Below, one piece after another: positions 40,203-48,413 of a stretch of 64,000 nucleotides of DNA. Each line of letters opens with the position of its first letter. Positions within the stretch are counted from its first letter, which is position 1. The notes beneath the pieces are model-generated. The model saw only the letters and a program-made list of their open reading frames with translations, made no database searches and was not told where the DNA came from. This DNA is from Ga0077555 sp041397775 (GTDB lineage Bacteria; Pseudomonadota; Alphaproteobacteria; Rhizobiales; Hyphomicrobiaceae). The stretch is from contig JAWKWB010000006.1 of the NCBI GenBank assembly GCA_041397775.1, forward strand, positions 62,001-126,000, in the 5' to 3' direction. The position numbers were made by a program, and so were the translations under genes.

Positions 40203-40811
40203 TTACTTCTGCAGGCGCTCCAGCAGCTTGAGCACGTTCCAGGCGACGGCTGCCTGGGCGAGCGCGCCGAAGAAGAAGATGTTGTTGGCGGCCCAGTCCT
40301 GCGAGCCGGGCCGCTGGCCGGCGACGGTGGAGAAGCGCCACATCTTGCCGTCGATGAGCAGGCCGATCATCGAGATCAGCATGGCGGCGATGATGAACAT
40401 GGCAAAGCCGCGCGCGATGCGGATCATCGTGGGGTCGTTCTCCTTGCCCTGGCCATCGTTGCTGAAGGTGATGGCCAGGAAATAGGTCAGGCCGGCAAGC
40501 ACGATGAAGGCGACGAAGAAGTGAAGCCACTCGCGCCACTCGAGGATCTTGAACGCATATGTCACGAGCAGGCCGATGGCGCCCCAGCTCCAGATCAGCC
40601 CCATGTGACGCAGGTTCGTGCCGACCACGACCGACATCTCGTCCCTGGTGAGGTCGGGCTTGCGCAATTCGGAAAAGGCCGCGAGCGCCACCAGGATGCT
40701 TATGAAGGCCGCGATCGCCATATGGGCATACGGGATCTTCATGGCAGCGGTAAGGACCAGCGACGAGATGCTGAAGCCGATGCCAAGCATCCAGATAAGC
40801 ATTGAAGTCAT
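40203..40811 (-). CDS. Multi-pass membrane protein, paralogue of the protein at 39190
   Basis: 202 residues from ATG 40811 (MTSMLIWMLGIGFSISSL); an upstream in-frame start at 40850 is possible. Six hydrophobic segments with a conserved-looking DLTRDEMSVVVGTNLRHMGLIWSWGAIGLLVTY block and a C-terminal SQDWAANNIFFFGALAQAAVAW. It shares its C-terminal motif and segment spacing with the 39190-39804 protein. I do not recognise a characterised family. The stop is about 195 bp from the dual-palindrome element that separates it from its paralogue. Confidence 0.75.
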   Translation of the reverse strand: MTSMLIWMLGIGFSISSLVLTAAMKIPYAHMAIAAFISILVALAAFSELRKPDLTRDEMSVVVGTNLRHMGLIWSWGAIGLLVTYAFKILEWREWLHFFVAFIVLAGLTYFLAITFSNDGQGKENDPTMIRIARGFAMFIIAAMLISMIGLLIDGKMWRFSTVAGQRPGSQDWAANNIFFFGALAQAAVAWNVLKLLERLQK

Positions 40812-41146
40812 TTGACTGCCCTGTTCGAGATTAATTTCAACCGTCAACATGGCGCAGTCTCGTTGACGTCCGCTTAACGGATGGGCGCCCGCGCGAAGTC
40901 TCCAAGGCTTTCATTAATATCTACAATTTTATCTTCGGCCGCCGCAGGTGCAACCCTGCACCGTAATTCACGTTGACCGGCGTGGGCACGCAGAGCTATA
41001 GGCTGTCAAGCGCTTCCGCTCGGGCTTTCAGCCGCGGGCGATAACTGCGTTTGTGCGGATGAATTCCAGGAACAGTGCCGTCTGTTCTGCTGGAAGCAGC
41101 AGCCGGCACGCTTCAAGACTAGCGAAAGCACGACAGGAGCCCATTG
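40812..41146. other. Divergent intergenic region upstream of rpsT
   Basis: 335 bp, AT-richer than average around 40890-40940, without a convincing gene. It holds the promoter of the minus-strand membrane gene and the likely rpsT promoter at 40973-41002. Confidence 0.5.
40973..41002 (+). promoter_or_regulatory. Candidate sigma-70 promoter of rpsT
   Basis: TTGACC (40973-40978), 18 bp, then TATAGG (40997-41002), about 145 bp upstream of the rpsT start. Good -35 match, acceptable -10 and spacing; not confirmed. Confidence 0.45.
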
Positions 41147-41413
41147 ATGGCGAACACGAAATCGGCGAAACGCGCGACCCGCGTCACCAAGCGCCGGACC
41201 GAAGTGAACAAGAGCCGCCGCACGAATATGAAGTCCAACGTGCGCGGCGTGGAAGAAGCAATCGCTTCCGGCGACGCGGCGGCCGCTGCGACGGCGCTGA
41301 AGTCGGCCGAGCCGATCCTCATGCGCGCCGCGCAGAAGGGAATCGTCCACAAGAAGACCGCGTCCCGCAAGGTTTCCCGCCTTGCCGCACGGGTCAAGGC
41401 TATGAGCGCTTGA
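41147..41413 (+). CDS. rpsT: 30S ribosomal protein S20
   Basis: 88 residues, the usual length, highly basic. MANTKSAKRATRVTKRRTEVNKSRRTNMKSNVRGVEEAI is the S20 N-terminal helix, and KKTASRKVSRLAARVKAM the conserved C-terminus. S20 binds 16S rRNA early in 30S assembly. The start is the ATG at 41147, behind GACAGGAGCC; a TTG at 41144 is in frame but less likely. rpsT upstream of dnaA is a conserved arrangement in alphaproteobacteria. It ends at its own terminator. Confidence 0.96.
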   Translation: MANTKSAKRATRVTKRRTEVNKSRRTNMKSNVRGVEEAIASGDAAAAATALKSAEPILMRAAQKGIVHKKTASRKVSRLAARVKAMSA

Positions 41414-41432
41414 CGCCTCGAGATGCCCTTGC

Positions 41433-41465
41433 GGCGAGCCGATTCAGGCTCGCCGTCTCTTGTTG
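41433..41465 (+). terminator. Rho-independent terminator of rpsT
   Basis: A perfect 8-bp stem GGCGAGCC / GGCTCGCC with a 6-nt loop (GATTCA), followed by GTCTCTTGTTG, 20 bp after the rpsT stop. Confidence 0.8.
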
Positions 41466-41681
41466 AGTCCATAACACGAACACGATGCCTACCTGATCGT
41501 CATTCAGGCTTCACAAATCTGATTTTCAATACTTTTTCGAATTTTTCTCCGATCCCGCCGAGCCGCTGAATTCGGCTCTCCAAAGACTTAACTCGATTCA
41601 TTTTCGCGCTGCGAGATCGCATCGCAGCACCTTCCACCCCCCTCCGACCGTCCAAATTTTTTGCCTTCGGACTCAAGCTAC

Positions 41682-41690
41682 TTATCCACA
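41682..41690 (+). promoter_or_regulatory. Perfect DnaA box
   Basis: TTATCCACA, identical to the high-affinity consensus, in the non-coding region upstream of dnaA. A weaker inverted partner lies about 23 bp downstream. Confidence 0.75.
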
Positions 41691-41790
41691 ATCGCTCGAC
41701 CAGCCGACGAACCTGTGGATGGCGCGAGCGAAGGATTGATCGCTGATCAGGACGAGCTCCCGGGTCGAACGAGTCGGTTTGCAGAACCGG

Positions 41791-41806
41791 TTAAAGATCG
41801 GTTAAC
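41791..41806 (+). promoter_or_regulatory. CtrA-type box
   Basis: TTAA, seven bases (AGATCGG), TTAAC: an exact match to the CtrA consensus TTAA-N7-TTAAC, 101 bp from the perfect DnaA box. In Caulobacter, CtrA sites at the origin block replication; a comparable role here is inference. Confidence 0.65.
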
Positions 41807-42121
41807 GTCCTCCTCGTCAGGCGGCCTCACCCGTTGTGTAAGAGGGTCGGGTCGGTCGTCGGGCAGAGGGCAACGGGCGTAGGGTGCCGCTGGCGAGCGG
41901 TCCGCGCCATCGAATGTGTTCAACCGCGGCGCTTGCTGCGGCCTGATTGGTTCCGTGCCCTTTTGTAAAGCGTCCAGTTCGTCGCGTCGTGTGCCGGTTG
42001 GTATGACGGTCGATGCTTGGTCATGCGTGAATGGCGCAGCCATGCAGCACCGGAGCCGATGGTACCCGTCCGTGCGGGCTGGAGTGTGCTTGGGTGCAGT
42101 AGCGGCAGTGGAAGGAGTTTG

Positions 42122-42568
42122 GTGTTGACGCAGGCAGTTCCTATTCCGGTGGACAACGTCCCCACGCGGGCGACGTGGGACCGCTTGAAGGCGGAGCCAG
42201 CGACCTTTCTGATCGATGTGCGGACTCGCGCAGAATGGTCGTTCGTAGGCACGCCCGACCTTTCGTCGATCGGAAAGCAGGTGCTGCTCGTCGAGTGGCT
42301 CACCTTCCCTGAGAACCGGCCCAATCCGGCCTTCGTCGCCCAGTTGACGGCGACGTTGGAGCAGATGGGTGCCGACCGTGACGCTGGCCTCTATTTCATC
42401 TGCCGTTCTGGCGCGCGCAGCTTACAGGCTGCCAACGCCATGGCTGCTGCCGGCTATCGCAATTGCCACAATGTCGCCGAGGGGTTCGAAGGACCGCTCG
42501 ATGCAGCACGGCATCGTGGACGGCAGTCGGGATGGAAGGCCGACGAACTGCCCTGGGTACAGGCGTAA
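42122..42568 (+). CDS. Rhodanese-like sulfurtransferase
   Basis: 148 residues from GTG 42122, or 147 from TTG 42125; GAAGGAG at 42111 precedes both. The single rhodanese domain has FLIDVRTRAEWSFVGTPDL and the active-site loop YFICRSGARS with the persulfide-forming cysteine. NCHNVAEGFEGPLD is the typical C-terminal motif of the alphaproteobacterial group. It would carry sulfane sulfur; the acceptor is unknown. It sits between the boxed non-coding region and dnaA, 110 bp upstream of dnaA. Confidence 0.87.
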   Translation: MLTQAVPIPVDNVPTRATWDRLKAEPATFLIDVRTRAEWSFVGTPDLSSIGKQVLLVEWLTFPENRPNPAFVAQLTATLEQMGADRDAGLYFICRSGARSLQAANAMAAAGYRNCHNVAEGFEGPLDAARHRGRQSGWKADELPWVQA

Positions 42569-42678
42569 CAAGAACCGTAAGCGGCGTCGGCTGATCTCGT
42601 TCGACCATGCGGGGTCGTCCCGATCAGCGTTCCAGCCGCTGGCGAATTCGTTGATTTTTGACGTGCGGGGGTACTGTC

Positions 42679-44250
42679 ATGATGGACAAGCGTGGATTCG
42701 ACCCAGTCGTCACCGACGGCTTGGGCGAGACGAACAATGCTGCCTGCGATAGCAGCGAAGAAACGATGATTGCGGAGACGGGCGACACGGGCGAGACGAG
42801 CGCCATGGCCATCGATCTCAAGCAGAAGGGGCCGAGAATCCGCGCGATCCTGCGGGCACAGCTCGGCGAGGAGATTTTCAAGAGCTGGTTCGGCGCGCTG
42901 GAGTTCGAGCGCTATGACGGCGAGGTTCTGCGCGTCACGGTGCCGGTCAAATTCCTGAAGAGCTGGATCCAGACGCACTACGCCGATGCGCTGCATCGCT
43001 GCGCGGCGAGCGAAATCCCGGGCCTGGAGCGCGTCGAAGTGCACTTGCGGCAACCCGGCGGCGGTGCTGCGCGGCCGACATTCCAAAACCCGCAGCGTGT
43101 CGTCGATCCGATCGACCGTGAGGGTGACGTGCTGCGGCCGGCGGCGCGCGTCATGCCGGCACCGAGCGGCCCGATGGCCCGCACGATCGTCAACGGGCTC
43201 GAAGGTTCGCCGCTCGATCCGCGCTACACCTTCGAGAGCTTCGTCGTGGGCGCGGCGAACCGGATGGCGCATGCCGGGGCCACGCAGGTGGCGGAAACCG
43301 TGCTCGCCGAACAGCGCGGCTTCAACCCGCTCTACATCCACTCCGGCGTCGGCCATGGCAAAACGCACCTTCTGCATGCCATCGCCTGGGAGGCGCGCCG
43401 CCGCACCCCGCACGCGCAGGTGCTCTATCTCACCGCCGAACGGTTCCGCTTCCAGTTCGTCGAGGCCTTGAAGGCGCAGGATGCGATGGCGTTCAAGGAT
43501 CGCTTCCGCTCCGTGGACATGCTGCTGATCGACGATCTCGAGTTCATGCACGGCGAAAAGACGGAACTGGAGTTCGATCACATCATCAACACGCTGCTCG
43601 ACGGCGGTCGCCAGCTCGTCGTCGCCTCGGCGCGGCCGGCCAGCCAGCTCTCGCGCCTCAACGACCGCATGCGGTCGCGCCTGCAGCGCGGCTTGGTGAC
43701 GGAGATCGGTGCGCTCGATCTCGAACTGCGACGCAAGATCCTCGAGCGCCGCATCCAGGAAAAGCGCATCACGGACCCCTCGTTCGAGATCCCGCGCGAG
43801 GTCGTGGACATGCTTTCGTCCCAGCTCAGCGAGAGCGGTCGCGAGCTGGAAGGCGCCGTCACGCGCCTCTACGCGACGTGGCAGTACATGCGCACGCCGA
43901 TCACGCTCGAGCTCGTGGAAAGCGTCATCCGCGATCTCATCCAGACCGGAGGCGACCAGCGCCGCATCAAGATCGAGGACATCCTCAAGGTGATCTCGCG
44001 GCACTACGGCATCTCGCGCGGGGACATTCTCTCCCAGCGCCGGCATCGTTCGGTGGTCTGGCCGCGCCAGATCGGCATGTACCTGGCCAAGCAGCTCACG
44101 TCGCGTTCGCTGCCGGAGATCGGGCGCCGCTTCGGCAACCGCGATCACACCACCGTCCTGCACGCCATACGCAAGGTGGAAAATGAGCTGGGCGGCAATA
44201 CGCGCCTCAAGGAAGAGCTCGACGATCTGAAGAAGCAGATCGGCATGTGA
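42679..44250 (+). CDS. dnaA: Chromosomal replication initiator DnaA
   Basis: 523 residues from ATG 42679 (a second ATG follows immediately). Domain I: IRAILRAQLGEEIFKSWFGALEFERYDGEVLRVTVPVKFLKSWIQTHY; a short variable domain II; AAA+ domain III with Walker A GVGHGKT (residues 223-229), Walker B MLLIDDLEF and sensor/arginine region RMRSRLQRGLVTEI. Domain IV has RRHRSVVWPRQIGMYLAKQLTSRSLPEIGRRFGNRDHTTVLHAIRKVE for DnaA-box recognition. The family usually has GLGKT in Walker A and LIDDIQF in Walker B, so this one is somewhat divergent. The acidic N-terminal 45 residues before domain I are longer than usual. Confidence 0.93.
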   Translation: MMDKRGFDPVVTDGLGETNNAACDSSEETMIAETGDTGETSAMAIDLKQKGPRIRAILRAQLGEEIFKSWFGALEFERYDGEVLRVTVPVKFLKSWIQTHYADALHRCAASEIPGLERVEVHLRQPGGGAARPTFQNPQRVVDPIDREGDVLRPAARVMPAPSGPMARTIVNGLEGSPLDPRYTFESFVVGAANRMAHAGATQVAETVLAEQRGFNPLYIHSGVGHGKTHLLHAIAWEARRRTPHAQVLYLTAERFRFQFVEALKAQDAMAFKDRFRSVDMLLIDDLEFMHGEKTELEFDHIINTLLDGGRQLVVASARPASQLSRLNDRMRSRLQRGLVTEIGALDLELRRKILERRIQEKRITDPSFEIPREVVDMLSSQLSESGRELEGAVTRLYATWQYMRTPITLELVESVIRDLIQTGGDQRRIKIEDILKVISRHYGISRGDILSQRRHRSVVWPRQIGMYLAKQLTSRSLPEIGRRFGNRDHTTVLHAIRKVENELGGNTRLKEELDDLKKQIGM

Positions 44251-44301
44251 GGTGCCGCGCGTCCGGCATCGGGCGAATGGCAGAACGTATCGAAACTTTG
44301 C

Positions 44302-44330
44302 AACGGGGGCCTCGCGGTCCCCGTTCTTGC
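44302..44330 (+). terminator. Terminator-like hairpin after dnaA
   Basis: AACGGGG / CCCCGTT 7-bp stem with a GC-rich 10-nt loop, followed by CTTGCG, about 50 bp past the dnaA stop. The T tract is weak. Confidence 0.55.
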
Positions 44331-44498
44331 GTCTGGAGTGCTCCCATCCCCCGTGCATCTCGCGCTCGCGAGACCACCTTCCCGCCCACTGACATATCAG
44401 GCTTGCGCTCGGCTGCGTCGAAAGGCAGCATGTCGGCGCCGGTCGTCACCTCGCCGATGAGCGCAGGAGCGGACGGGCCACGGGAGGAGATAAATCGA

Positions 44499-45698
44499 AT
44501 GACGCTTCTACGTCGTGACGTGCTCGGCCTCGCCGCAGCACTGGTGCTGGTACCTGGGATCGCCTTGGCCCAGAAGCCGATCAAGGTCGGTGTTCCCATT
44601 CCGCTCTCGGGGCCTGCCGCCCTCTTCGGCGAGCCTGCGCTCAAAGGCGCGCACATGTTCGTGCAGGAGTTGAACGCGGCGGGCGGCGTGCTGGGGCGCA
44701 AGATCGAGCTGATCGTGCGCGACAGCAAGGCGACGCCCGACGAAGCGGTGCGTGTCGCGCGCGAAATGATCCTGAAGGAGGAAGTCGACTTCCTCGTCGG
44801 CACGCTGACATCGGCGGAAGGCCCCGCCGTGTCGACGATCGCCAAGGAGAACAAGATCATCCTGATCGCGCCGATCCCGAAGACGGATCAGCTTCTGGCG
44901 CCGAAGAACCGGCACCCGTATGTCTTCCGCACCGCCGCCAACACGACGATGGAAGGCCGCTCGGTGGCCGAGCTGATGGCCAAGTGGAAGGACATCAAGA
45001 GCGTCGCCACGATCGCGCACGACTACGCCTACGGGCAGGATGTCGCCAAGCAGTTCGCCGACCACATCCGCAAGCTGCGGCCCGACATCCAGGTCGTGGA
45101 CATGCAGTGGCCGAAGCTGGGCGAGAGCGACTACACGCCCTTCATCAACGCGCAGATGGCAAAGAAGCCCGACGCCATCTTCTCGGCCATGTGGGGCGGG
45201 CACTTCGTGACATGGGCCAAGCAGGCCAAGCCGCTCGGCCTGTTCGATGCGGTCAAGAACCGCGTCGTCAACGGCGGCGAGGGCGGCTCCGTCGAGGCGA
45301 CGCGCGCCATGGCGGGCGAGTATCCGTTCGGCATCTACGCCAATGCCTACGACCTGCCGGCCTTCGACGGCCAGACCGCGGAGCACAAGGCCTATATCGA
45401 GAAGGTCAAGGCGTTCACGAAGGAAAGCGTGCCGTCGAGCTGGCCCATCATGATGTACATCGGCATGAAGTTCCTGGCCGAGGGCATCAAGAAGGCGGGC
45501 TCGATCGACAGCGACAAGGTGTCGGCGGCGCTGAAGGGGCTGACGATCGACACGCCGATCGGCAAGCAGACGATCCACCCGACGCTGCAACAGGCCGACC
45601 GCGGCGAGTTCTACGGCAAGATGGTCAAGGATCCCAAGACCGGCAATGCCGTCATGACCGAGGTGAAGTACATCGATCCCAAGCCCTTCATGGAATGA
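44499..45698 (+). CDS. ABC transporter substrate-binding protein, branched-chain amino acid type
   Basis: Periplasmic binding protein (Peripla_BP_6/LivK fold), 399 residues. The ATG at 44499 follows GGGAGGAGAT and gives a signal peptide MTLLRRDVLGLAAALVLVPGIALAQ. The mature part begins KPIKVGVPIPLSGPAALFGEPALKGAHMFVQELNAAGGVLGRKIELIVRDSKATPDEAV, the family signature. The TLTSAEGPAVSTIAKENKIILIAP and YAYGQDVAKQFADHI blocks are conserved. It heads the five-gene transporter operon. It may bind branched-chain amino acids, amides, urea or aromatic compounds; the ligand cannot be read from the sequence. Confidence 0.9.
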   Translation: MTLLRRDVLGLAAALVLVPGIALAQKPIKVGVPIPLSGPAALFGEPALKGAHMFVQELNAAGGVLGRKIELIVRDSKATPDEAVRVAREMILKEEVDFLVGTLTSAEGPAVSTIAKENKIILIAPIPKTDQLLAPKNRHPYVFRTAANTTMEGRSVAELMAKWKDIKSVATIAHDYAYGQDVAKQFADHIRKLRPDIQVVDMQWPKLGESDYTPFINAQMAKKPDAIFSAMWGGHFVTWAKQAKPLGLFDAVKNRVVNGGEGGSVEATRAMAGEYPFGIYANAYDLPAFDGQTAEHKAYIEKVKAFTKESVPSSWPIMMYIGMKFLAEGIKKAGSIDSDKVSAALKGLTIDTPIGKQTIHPTLQQADRGEFYGKMVKDPKTGNAVMTEVKYIDPKPFME

Positions 45699-45709
45699 TG
45701 CGGCTTTCA

Positions 45710-45735
45710 ACGGGCGGCCCCAGCGGGCCGCCCGT
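45710..45735 (+). terminator. Intercistronic hairpin after the binding-protein gene
   Basis: A perfect 11-bp stem ACGGGCGGCCC / GGGCCGCCCGT with a 4-nt loop and the tail TTTCATG. Such structures after a binding-protein gene often partly terminate or stabilise the upstream mRNA so that the binding protein is made in excess. Confidence 0.7.
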
Positions 45736-45803
45736 TTCATGTCGGCGCCAACGCATCGGCGCGCGCGTTCGAGTGCGCGCGCGCACGATCCCAGGGGGTT
45801 CCA

Positions 45804-46703
45804 TTGCTTCTCGCTTTTCTCGATCCGACGCTGCTGCTTGGGCAATTCCGAAGCGGGCTCACCACGGCGATGTTCCTGTTCCTGATCGCCTCGGGACTGT
45901 CGCTGATCTTCGGCGTTCTCAAGATCATCAATTTCGCGCACGGCTCGCTTTATATGCTGGGTGCCTATATCGCGTGGCACATCGTGCATTATCTCGTCGG
46001 CAACAGCCTGCTGGGCTTCGGTGCGGCGGTCATCGTGGCGGCGTCCGCCGTCGGGCTTATCGGACTGGCGATCGAGCGGCTGCTGCTGCGGCACATGTAC
46101 AAGGTTGAGGAACTCTACCAGCTGCTCTTCACCTACGCCCTGGTGCTGATCTTCGGCGACGTCTGCAAGTTCATCTGGGGTACGCAACCCGTTTCGGTGC
46201 AGCGACCGACGCTGCTGGCGGGCTATTTCGAAGTCGCCGGCGTGCGCATGCCCTTCTACGACCTGATGATCGTCGTCATCGGCTTCGGCATCGCCTACGG
46301 CTTCTGGCTGATGCTCAACCGCACGAGTTGGGGACGTATCATCCGCGCGGCCGCGCTCGACCGTGAAATGCTCGGCGCACTCGGCACCAACGTCTCCTGG
46401 CTCTACACGGGCATGTTCACGCTCGCGGCGTTCCTGGCCGGCCTGTCCGGGGCACTCGTGACGCCGATCAAGGGCATCGTTCCGGGCATGGACATCGAGA
46501 TCATTCTCGACGCCTTCATCGTCGTGGTGATCGGGGGGCTGGGCTCGCTCTGGGGTACGCTGCTCGGATCGCTGATCTACGGCATGGTGGTGTCGTTCGG
46601 CATCCTGCTGTTCCCGCGCTTCTCCATCTTCGCCGCCTTCATCATGATGGCTGCCGTCTTGATCGTGCGGCCCTGGGGCCTGTTGGGGAGGCCGGTGAAA
46701 TGA
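45804..46703 (+). CDS. livH: Branched-chain amino acid ABC transporter permease, LivH type
   Basis: 299-residue inner-membrane permease with about eight helices. The start is a TTG at 45804 (MLLAFLDPTLLLGQFRSGLTTAMFLFLIASGLSLIFGVLKIINFAHGSLYMLGAYI). GVLKIINFAHG is the LivH signature, and AALDREMLGALGTNVSWLYTGMF the coupling-loop region. It overlaps livM by 4 bp (ATGA), so the two are translationally coupled. It forms the membrane channel with LivM. Confidence 0.9.
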   Translation: MLLAFLDPTLLLGQFRSGLTTAMFLFLIASGLSLIFGVLKIINFAHGSLYMLGAYIAWHIVHYLVGNSLLGFGAAVIVAASAVGLIGLAIERLLLRHMYKVEELYQLLFTYALVLIFGDVCKFIWGTQPVSVQRPTLLAGYFEVAGVRMPFYDLMIVVIGFGIAYGFWLMLNRTSWGRIIRAAALDREMLGALGTNVSWLYTGMFTLAAFLAGLSGALVTPIKGIVPGMDIEIILDAFIVVVIGGLGSLWGTLLGSLIYGMVVSFGILLFPRFSIFAAFIMMAAVLIVRPWGLLGRPVK

Positions 46704-47680
46704 ACCAGCAATCCTGGACCGATCGCATTCCCTGGACGCTCGTGATCACGCTCGCTGCCGCGATGGTGCCGTTCGTGACGTCGCGCTACTACGTGGACCT
46801 GGCGACCTACATCGCGATCTTCGCGATCTTCGCCACCAGCCTCAATCTGCTGCTCGGCACGACGGGTCTCGTCCCGTTCGGACATGCGGCCTATTTCGGC
46901 ATCGGCTCCTACGTCTGCGGCCTGCTGATGGGCGAACTCAAGGTGCCGTTCCTGCTGGCCTTCGTGCTCGGCGGCGTCGGCGGAGCCATCTTCGCGGCGC
47001 TCTTCGGGTTCTTCTGCGTGCGCCTGACGCGCGTCTATTTCTCGATGCTGACGCTGGCCTGCGCACAGATCGTGTGGGCCATCTGCTTCAAGTGGAACGA
47101 GGTGACGGGCGGCGAGCAGGGCTATCCGCGCGTGCCGATGCCGGACATGGCCTTCCTCGACTGGCTGCCAGTGTCGGGCCGCGGCCTGATCACGGCGAAG
47201 TTCTATCTGGTGGCGCTCGTCTTGGCTGCCGTCTGCATCGCAGCGATGCGGCGGATCACCAAGAGCCCGTTCGGCCGCATCCTCAACACCATCCGCGACA
47301 ATGCCGAGCGGGCGCAATTCATCGGCATCGACGTCAGGCGCTACCAGCTCTTCGCCTTCATCATCGCGGGCGGCTTTGCGGGATTGGCAGGCGGCCTCTT
47401 CGGCATCTACAAGCGCGGCGTGTTCCCCGACTATGCCTATTGGACGAAGGGCGCGGAGGTGCTGATCATGAGCATTCTCGGCGGCATCAACCACTTCTGG
47501 GGACCGACCGTGGGCAGCGCCGTGCTGATCCTGCTCAACGGCGTCGTGGTTTCCTATACGGAGTACTGGCCGTTCGTCCTGGGCTCGATCCTGCTGTTCC
47601 TGCTGTTCGCCTTCCCTGGCGGACTGCTCGGCGGCATCGAGGCGCTCTACCGCCGACTGAGGGGGCAGGCCAATGCTTGA
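46700..47680 (+). CDS. livM: Branched-chain amino acid ABC transporter permease, LivM type
   Basis: 326 residues with about ten membrane segments. IFAIFATSLNLLLGTTGLVPFGHAAYFGIGSY is the LivM signature (S-x-N-L-x-x-G-x-x-G-x-x-x-x-G-H-A-x-Y). The FGRILNTIRDNAERAQFIGIDVRRYQLFAF coupling region contacts the ATPases. It overlaps livH by 4 bp and livG by 8 bp. The C-terminus ends in a short arginine-rich tail. Confidence 0.9.
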   Translation: MNQQSWTDRIPWTLVITLAAAMVPFVTSRYYVDLATYIAIFAIFATSLNLLLGTTGLVPFGHAAYFGIGSYVCGLLMGELKVPFLLAFVLGGVGGAIFAALFGFFCVRLTRVYFSMLTLACAQIVWAICFKWNEVTGGEQGYPRVPMPDMAFLDWLPVSGRGLITAKFYLVALVLAAVCIAAMRRITKSPFGRILNTIRDNAERAQFIGIDVRRYQLFAFIIAGGFAGLAGGLFGIYKRGVFPDYAYWTKGAEVLIMSILGGINHFWGPTVGSAVLILLNGVVVSYTEYWPFVLGSILLFLLFAFPGGLLGGIEALYRRLRGQANA

Positions 47681-48413
47681 GGTCAAGAACCTGGTCAAGT
47701 CCTTCTCGGGCTTCGTGGCGACGAACGACGTCAGCCTGACGGCCGAGAAGGGGAAAGTCACCGCCGTCATCGGTCCGAACGGCGCGGGCAAGTCGACGCT
47801 CTTCAACCTGATCACCGGCCACCTCGCGCCCACGTCCGGCCGCGTCGTCCTGGAGGGGCGCGACATCACCGGCGTGGCGCCGCACAAGATCTGCCGCATG
47901 GGCATGGCCCGCTCGTTCCAGCGCACCAACATCTTTCCCAAGCTGACGGTGTACGAGAACCTGCAGGCCGCCTTCATCGCCTATGGCGGGCAATCTCTCA
48001 ACATGTTCGGCGTGGCGACGCGGCAGTTCCGCGACAAGACCGAGCGCATGCTGGACAGCCTGGCGCTCGACGATCTCGCCTACAACATCGCGGGCGAACT
48101 CAGTCACGGTGCGCAGAAGCAGGTCGAACTCGGCATCGCGCTGGCCGGCGACCCGAGCATCCTGCTGCTCGACGAGCCGACCGCGGGCATGAGCGCACAG
48201 GAGACGCACGAATCCATCGCGCTCCTCGATCGCATCGCCAAGGAGCGGGGTCTCACCCTGCTGTTCACGGAGCACGACATGGAGGTGGTCTTCTCGATCT
48301 CCGACAAGATCGCCGTCTTGCATCAAGGCCGCATCATCGCGACGGGGAACCCGGACGAGGTTCGCCAGAACGACGAGGTGCGGCGCGTCTACCTGGGTGG
48401 AGGCAAGCATTGA
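47673..48413 (+). CDS. livG: Branched-chain amino acid ABC transporter ATPase, LivG type
   Basis: 246 residues. Walker A GPNGAGKST near residue 34, GMARSFQRTNIFPKLTVYENL with the Q-loop, signature LSHGAQKQVELGIAL (a LivG/UrtD-like variant of LSGG), Walker B ILLLDEPTAGMSA, and TEHDMEVVF with the switch histidine. It overlaps livM by 8 bp and livF by 4 bp. It pairs with LivF as an ATPase heterodimer. Confidence 0.9.
   Translation: MLEVKNLVKSFSGFVATNDVSLTAEKGKVTAVIGPNGAGKSTLFNLITGHLAPTSGRVVLEGRDITGVAPHKICRMGMARSFQRTNIFPKLTVYENLQAAFIAYGGQSLNMFGVATRQFRDKTERMLDSLALDDLAYNIAGELSHGAQKQVELGIALAGDPSILLLDEPTAGMSAQETHESIALLDRIAKERGLTLLFTEHDMEVVFSISDKIAVLHQGRIIATGNPDEVRQNDEVRRVYLGGGKH

Larger units (their letters stand above)
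41466..42121. other. rpsT-dnaA region: candidate replication origin or dnaA control region
   Basis: About 650 bp without a supportable gene. 41505-41560 is unusually AT-rich for this genome (runs of T such as CTTTTTCGAATTTTTCTCC), like a DNA unwinding element. A perfect DnaA box at 41682, a 7/9 box in the opposite orientation (TGTGGATGG, 41714-41722) and a perfect CtrA-type box at 41791 follow. The combination resembles a chromosome origin or the regulated promoter region of dnaA. Only two DnaA boxes are evident, so origin status is uncertain. Confidence 0.4.
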
